DNA of 64,000 nucleotides from Streptomyces sp. WZ-12 (GTDB lineage: Bacteria > Actinomycetota > Actinomycetes > Streptomycetales > Streptomycetaceae): contig NZ_CP118574.1 in assembly GCF_028898845.1 (NCBI RefSeq), forward strand, positions 1,178,001 through 1,242,000. The letters are read 5' to 3'. How positions within the stretch are numbered: the stretch's first letter is position 1; every line of letters starts with the position of its first letter. The notes beneath the pieces were generated by a model. It was not told where the DNA came from and searched no databases. It saw nothing but the letters and a program-made list of their open reading frames with translations. The position numbers were made by a program, and so were the translations under genes. Positions 61,332 through 64,000 of this stretch are shown in pieces.

Positions 61332-62012
61332 GTGCCCCACACCACGCCGCCCGTCGACGCCCTCTCCCCCGCCCTTCCCGCCCTCGACGCCCAGGCCGAG
61401 CGGCTGATCGGGCTGGGGGTGCACGAGATCGCCGGGCTGCCGGCGGCCGAGGTCCGCGCGTTCGCCGCCACCGTCGCCTCCCGGGCGGGCGACGAGGGCG
61501 CGCTGCTCGCCGTCCACCCGGACCGCGCCCCCGCCTCCGCCCTCGCGCCGCTGCTCCGCCACGGCGGCAAACCCGGCTTCGTCGTCGTCGACATGCCCGA
61601 CGTCGACCACTTCGCCCCGCTCGCCACCCTCCCCCTGCCCGACGCCCCGCTCTACCTCCTCACCAACCCCGACCGCGGCGACCACCTGGCCAACTGGAGC
61701 CCGAACGAGGCGCTGCCCGCACTCACCGCGGACGCCCGCACGCCGCTGCTGCTCACCGAGGGCATCCACTGGGTCCTCCAGCAGCCCGCCGTCCTTGAGC
61801 GCAACCACTGCTTCATGACCATCGGCTCCCGACTCCCCAAGCCCAACGGCACCCTGGACGCCCGCACCCCGGCCCTCTGGCTCAGCAACGGCACCGGGCG
61901 GGACGGCCGCGAGCGCCGCAACGCCCCCAAGGTGGGCTGGTGTTGGGCGGGCAACCGCCACACCTGGCTGGGCTTCGCCTCCGCGTCCGGCCGACGGACC
62001 CAGGACGCGTAA
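61332..62012 (+). CDS. DUF5701 family protein
   Basis: A 226-residue protein of the actinobacterial DUF5701 family (FDAQAERLIGLGVHEIAGL-like start; LLTNPDRGDHLANWSPNEALPAL, LLTEGIHWVLQQPAVLERNHCFMTIGSR, KVGWCWAGNRHTWLGFASA). The function is unknown. GTG 61332 is chosen by homology, with GGGAGA about 6 bases upstream. It stands alone between two hairpin terminators. Confidence 0.75.
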   Translation: MPHTTPPVDALSPALPALDAQAERLIGLGVHEIAGLPAAEVRAFAATVASRAGDEGALLAVHPDRAPASALAPLLRHGGKPGFVVVDMPDVDHFAPLATLPLPDAPLYLLTNPDRGDHLANWSPNEALPALTADARTPLLLTEGIHWVLQQPAVLERNHCFMTIGSRLPKPNGTLDARTPALWLSNGTGRDGRERRNAPKVGWCWAGNRHTWLGFASASGRRTQDA

Positions 62013-62033
62013 CGGGGCGGGCATCGCGTAGCG

Positions 62034-62073
62034 GGGAGTCGCGGCGCACCCGAAGGTGTCCGCCGCGGCTCCC
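62034..62073. terminator. bidirectional stem-loop after DUF5701
   Basis: GGGAGTCGCGGCG (62034-62046) pairs with CGCCGCGGCTCCC (62061-62073) with one G-T wobble; loop 14 nt. It lies between convergent genes and touches the stop of the membrane-protein gene. Confidence 0.65.
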
Positions 62074-62780
62074 TACAACTTCAGCCCGTTCCGGGTGATG
62101 TACCAGTTGTGGAAGGTGAGCAGTCCGCCGAGCAGCGCCAGCCACAGCACGGTGCTGACGAGCGGGAAGGAGTCCACCGGGATCGTGTAGGCCAGCACCA
62201 CCCGCAGCGCCGCGTCGAGCAGGAAGACCGCGCCCCACACCGCCGTGACCAGCCGCAGGTGGTGACGGAACGTCGGCTCCACGTCCCAGCGCGCCTCCCA
62301 TGCGACCAGCCCGGCCTCGCCGACCTTGGCGATGACGATGCCGCGCGAGGCCGTCATGATGAACGGACGCCGGGTGAGCAGCGTGCCGAGCACCCAGAAT
62401 CCGATCGCGGCGGTCAGCCAACTGTCCCGGACCATCAACACCCGCGGGCTGCCGGTGATCGCCGACAGCAGCGCGCCGACCACCACCAGGCACAGCGTGA
62501 ACACCGCCATCGCCTCCACGCGCCGCTGCCGCACGATGCCGTGGACGATCCACGGCAGCGTCAGCAGGCCGCCGGCGACCATCGAGAGCCACTGGCCGGC
62601 GCCGAGCGCGCGCAGCCCGTAGTAGGAGCCGAGCGGGACGACGAGCTCGAAGAGCACCTGCGCCACGAGCCGTCGGCGCAGCCTGGCCGTGCGGCGTAAG
62701 GCGGCCGCCGCGGCGTCCGGATCGGCCTGTGGTGCCGGGCCGGGGCCCATGGTGGGTGAGGGCGCATCCGCTGCGGTCAT
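62073..62780 (-). CDS. VC0807-like multi-pass membrane protein
   Basis: A 235-residue protein with about six TM segments (QVLFELVVPLGSYYGLRALG, WLSMVAGGLLTLPWIVHGIV, MAVFTLCLVVVGALLSAI, WLTAAIGFWVLGTLL, VTAVWGAVFLLDAALRVVLAY, LVSTVLWLALLGGLLTF). Pattern and length fit the VC0807/septation-protein-like family of unknown function. Its ATG overlaps the TetR stop, so it is coupled to and controlled with the regulator. A role in transport or drug tolerance is a guess from context only. Confidence 0.75.
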   Translation of the reverse strand: MTAADAPSPTMGPGPAPQADPDAAAAALRRTARLRRRLVAQVLFELVVPLGSYYGLRALGAGQWLSMVAGGLLTLPWIVHGIVRQRRVEAMAVFTLCLVVVGALLSAITGSPRVLMVRDSWLTAAIGFWVLGTLLTRRPFIMTASRGIVIAKVGEAGLVAWEARWDVEPTFRHHLRLVTAVWGAVFLLDAALRVVLAYTIPVDSFPLVSTVLWLALLGGLLTFHNWYITRNGLKL

Positions 62781-63406
62781 GACGTCCTCCTGGTGGCGCG
62801 GTCGAAGAGGTCCGCCAACTCCCGGCCGGCGGCCCGCACATCGAGCTCGGGATCTCGGGTGGCGCGGCGCACCACGTCGTCGATGGCGGCGCGGATCGCC
62901 CGGATCATCACCCACGGGTCGAAGTCGCAGAACTCGCCGGCGCGCTGCGCCTTGCGGAGCTGCTCCACTTGGAGGGCGAGGATCGACTCCGTGTGGCCGA
63001 GGAAGGCGACCACGCCGGGGGCGTCGCCGCGCAGGTGGGAGAGGACCTCGACCATCGCCGCGAGGTGGTTGGGGTACTCGGCGAGCAGGTCGAGGTTGCC
63101 CTCGATGGAGGCGCGCAGGCGATCCGCATAGGCCTCGTGCGCCTCGATGCGGGGACGGATGTACGCCTCGCCGAGCCGCATCACCTCGGTGACGACCTCG
63201 CGCATCAGGTCGTCCCGCCCGTCGAAGTGGTAGGAGATCATCCCCGTGCTGCTCAGCCCGGCGCGCTGCGCGATCTTCGCGAACGAGGCGCCGTGGTAAC
63301 CGACTTCGGCGATCACGTCGATCGCCGCGGCGACGATCTGGGCCCGGCGCCCGGTCTCCGTGAAGGAGGGCCTGGCCTTGCGCCCGGCCCCCTCTTGCTT
63401 GTCCAT
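62777..63406 (-). CDS. TetR-family regulator
   Basis: A 209-residue repressor with the N-terminal HTH RAQIVAAAIDVIAEVGYHGASFAKIAQRAGLSSTGMISYHFDGRDDLMREV and a C-terminal ligand domain (IRAIRAAIDDVVRRATRDPELD). ATG 63406 is chosen over one at 63430 because the latter lies inside an operator palindrome. First of a two-gene unit with the membrane protein. Two inverted repeats just upstream (63414-63460) indicate autorepression. Confidence 0.9.
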   Translation of the reverse strand: MDKQEGAGRKARPSFTETGRRAQIVAAAIDVIAEVGYHGASFAKIAQRAGLSSTGMISYHFDGRDDLMREVVTEVMRLGEAYIRPRIEAHEAYADRLRASIEGNLDLLAEYPNHLAAMVEVLSHLRGDAPGVVAFLGHTESILALQVEQLRKAQRAGEFCDFDPWVMIRAIRAAIDDVVRRATRDPELDVRAAGRELADLFDRATRRTS

Positions 63407-63413
63407 GCTATTT

Positions 63414-63460
63414 CTTGCTTGCATGAGCAAGACGATAGGGCGGTTTGCTCACCCGAGCAA
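63414..63460. promoter_or_regulatory. two TetR operator candidates
   Basis: CTTGCT-TGCATG-AGCAAG (63414-63431) and TTGCTC-ACCC-GAGCAA (63445-63460) share TTGCT/AGCAA half-sites, with centres about 30 bp apart. They lie 8-54 bp upstream of the TetR start. Confidence 0.65.
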
Positions 63461-63631
63461 GAGGGCGCGCGGCGCGACGGTCACCACTCCCGCCCGGTGC
63501 GCACCCCAACGCGACGTCGCGAAGCGCGCCGCAATACCCTTTCGGCCAGCGGAAGTTGGTTTGATGACGACGTACGGACTACGAGTGCCGAGGTCAGGTC
63601 GGTCTCGGTGCGCCAGGGTGGGGAGGTATCC

Positions 63632-64000
63632 GTGGACGACAACGCGCTCTGCTGGCTCGACGGGACCGGGTTGGCGGGATTGATCCGCGCCCGGCGGGTG
63701 TCCGCCGCGGAGGTGATGCGGGCCCACCTGGAACGCATCGCGGCGATCGACCCGAAGGTCACCGCGATGGTGACGGTGCTCGCCGAGCGGGGGCTCGCGG
63801 CGGCCCGCGCCGCGGACGCGGCGGTGGCGGCGGGCCAGGCGGTGGGCCCGCTGCACGGCGTGCCGTTCACCGTCAAGGACTCGCTGGACGTGGCGGGCGC
63901 GGTGACCACCCGCGGCTCGTTGCTCTTCCGGGACCGGGTGCCCGCCGCGGACGCGACCGCGGTGGCCCGGCTGCGGCGGGCCGGCGGCATCGTGCTGGGC
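63632..64000 (+). CDS. amidase signature family protein (3' end cut by window)
   Basis: The first 123 residues of an amidase/GatA-type enzyme. They show SAAEVMRAHLERIAAIDPKVTAMV, the GPLHGVPFTVKDSLDVAG region with the catalytic Lys, and TTRGSLLFRDRVPAADATAVARLRRAGGIVLG. The Gly/Ser-rich part with the two catalytic serines is outside the window. GTG 63632 with GGGAGG 6 bases upstream. Lysine and order of motifs make the family secure; substrate unknown. Confidence 0.88.
   Translation, partial: MDDNALCWLDGTGLAGLIRARRVSAAEVMRAHLERIAAIDPKVTAMVTVLAERGLAAARAADAAVAAGQAVGPLHGVPFTVKDSLDVAGAVTTRGSLLFRDRVPAADATAVARLRRAGGIVLG

Overview
The window is high-GC actinobacterial chromosome, almost certainly Streptomyces or a close relative. 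Supporting features are strong G/C bias at third codon positions, GTG and TTG starts, ATGA/GTGA overlaps, a 2-methylisoborneol/encapsulin operon, class F sortase, a DmdR/IdeR-type iron box, rare TTA codons and a Streptomyces-style interspersed palindrome. No rRNA, tRNA, CRISPR array or prophage was recognised.

Layout. 1-9.5 kb: the 3' part of thiI, an ArsR/SRPBCC repressor with operators, then a stress block (Hsp20 remnant, DUF1918, Hsp20, P-loop ATPase, CBS-BON, universal stress protein) and an OmpR-type two-component system. 9.6-12.2 kb: a ferric-reductase-like flavocytochrome, FMN-binding protein and ApbE, a probable flavinylation-based redox chain. 12.2-18.9 kb: a secreted CocE-type hydrolase, small oxidoreductases, an intact IS481-family element inserted exactly in the stop codon of a DUF72 gene, and an erythromycin-esterase-family gene. 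19.3-25.7 kb: dnaK-grpE without dnaJ, an apolipoprotein N-acyltransferase-like protein and a NarL-type two-component pair. 25.8-30.5 kb: a P450 carrying an in-frame palindromic insertion, then a probable sulfur-responsive module (GST, Cys-containing leader peptide, Rrf2 regulator, DszC/SfnB-like flavoenzyme). 30.5-34.2 kb: iron uptake, efeB and a fused efeU-efeO under an iron box. 35.1-37.3 kb: NfeD-like protein and flotillin.

37.4-43.6 kb: a deletion scar joining a terpene-synthase remnant to an SDR remnant, then an acetoacetate-decarboxylase / 3-hydroxyacid dehydrogenase / CoA-transferase operon and a PmtA-like methyltransferase. 43.9-47.4 kb: a histidine kinase without a response regulator, lipoprotein, class F sortase and a charged, membrane-anchored surface protein. 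47.9-54.6 kb: a tightly coupled six-gene sugar-acid catabolic operon with a divergent GntR repressor and two TTA codons; its composition does not fit a textbook pathway and it is the best candidate for a new system. 54.9-64 kb: ClC transporter with CBS domains, MarR regulator, the 2-MIB operon (family 2B encapsulin, terpene cyclase, GPP methyltransferase), DUF5701, a TetR/membrane-protein pair with two operators, and the start of an amidase.

All functional calls come from reading the translations; no database search was run.
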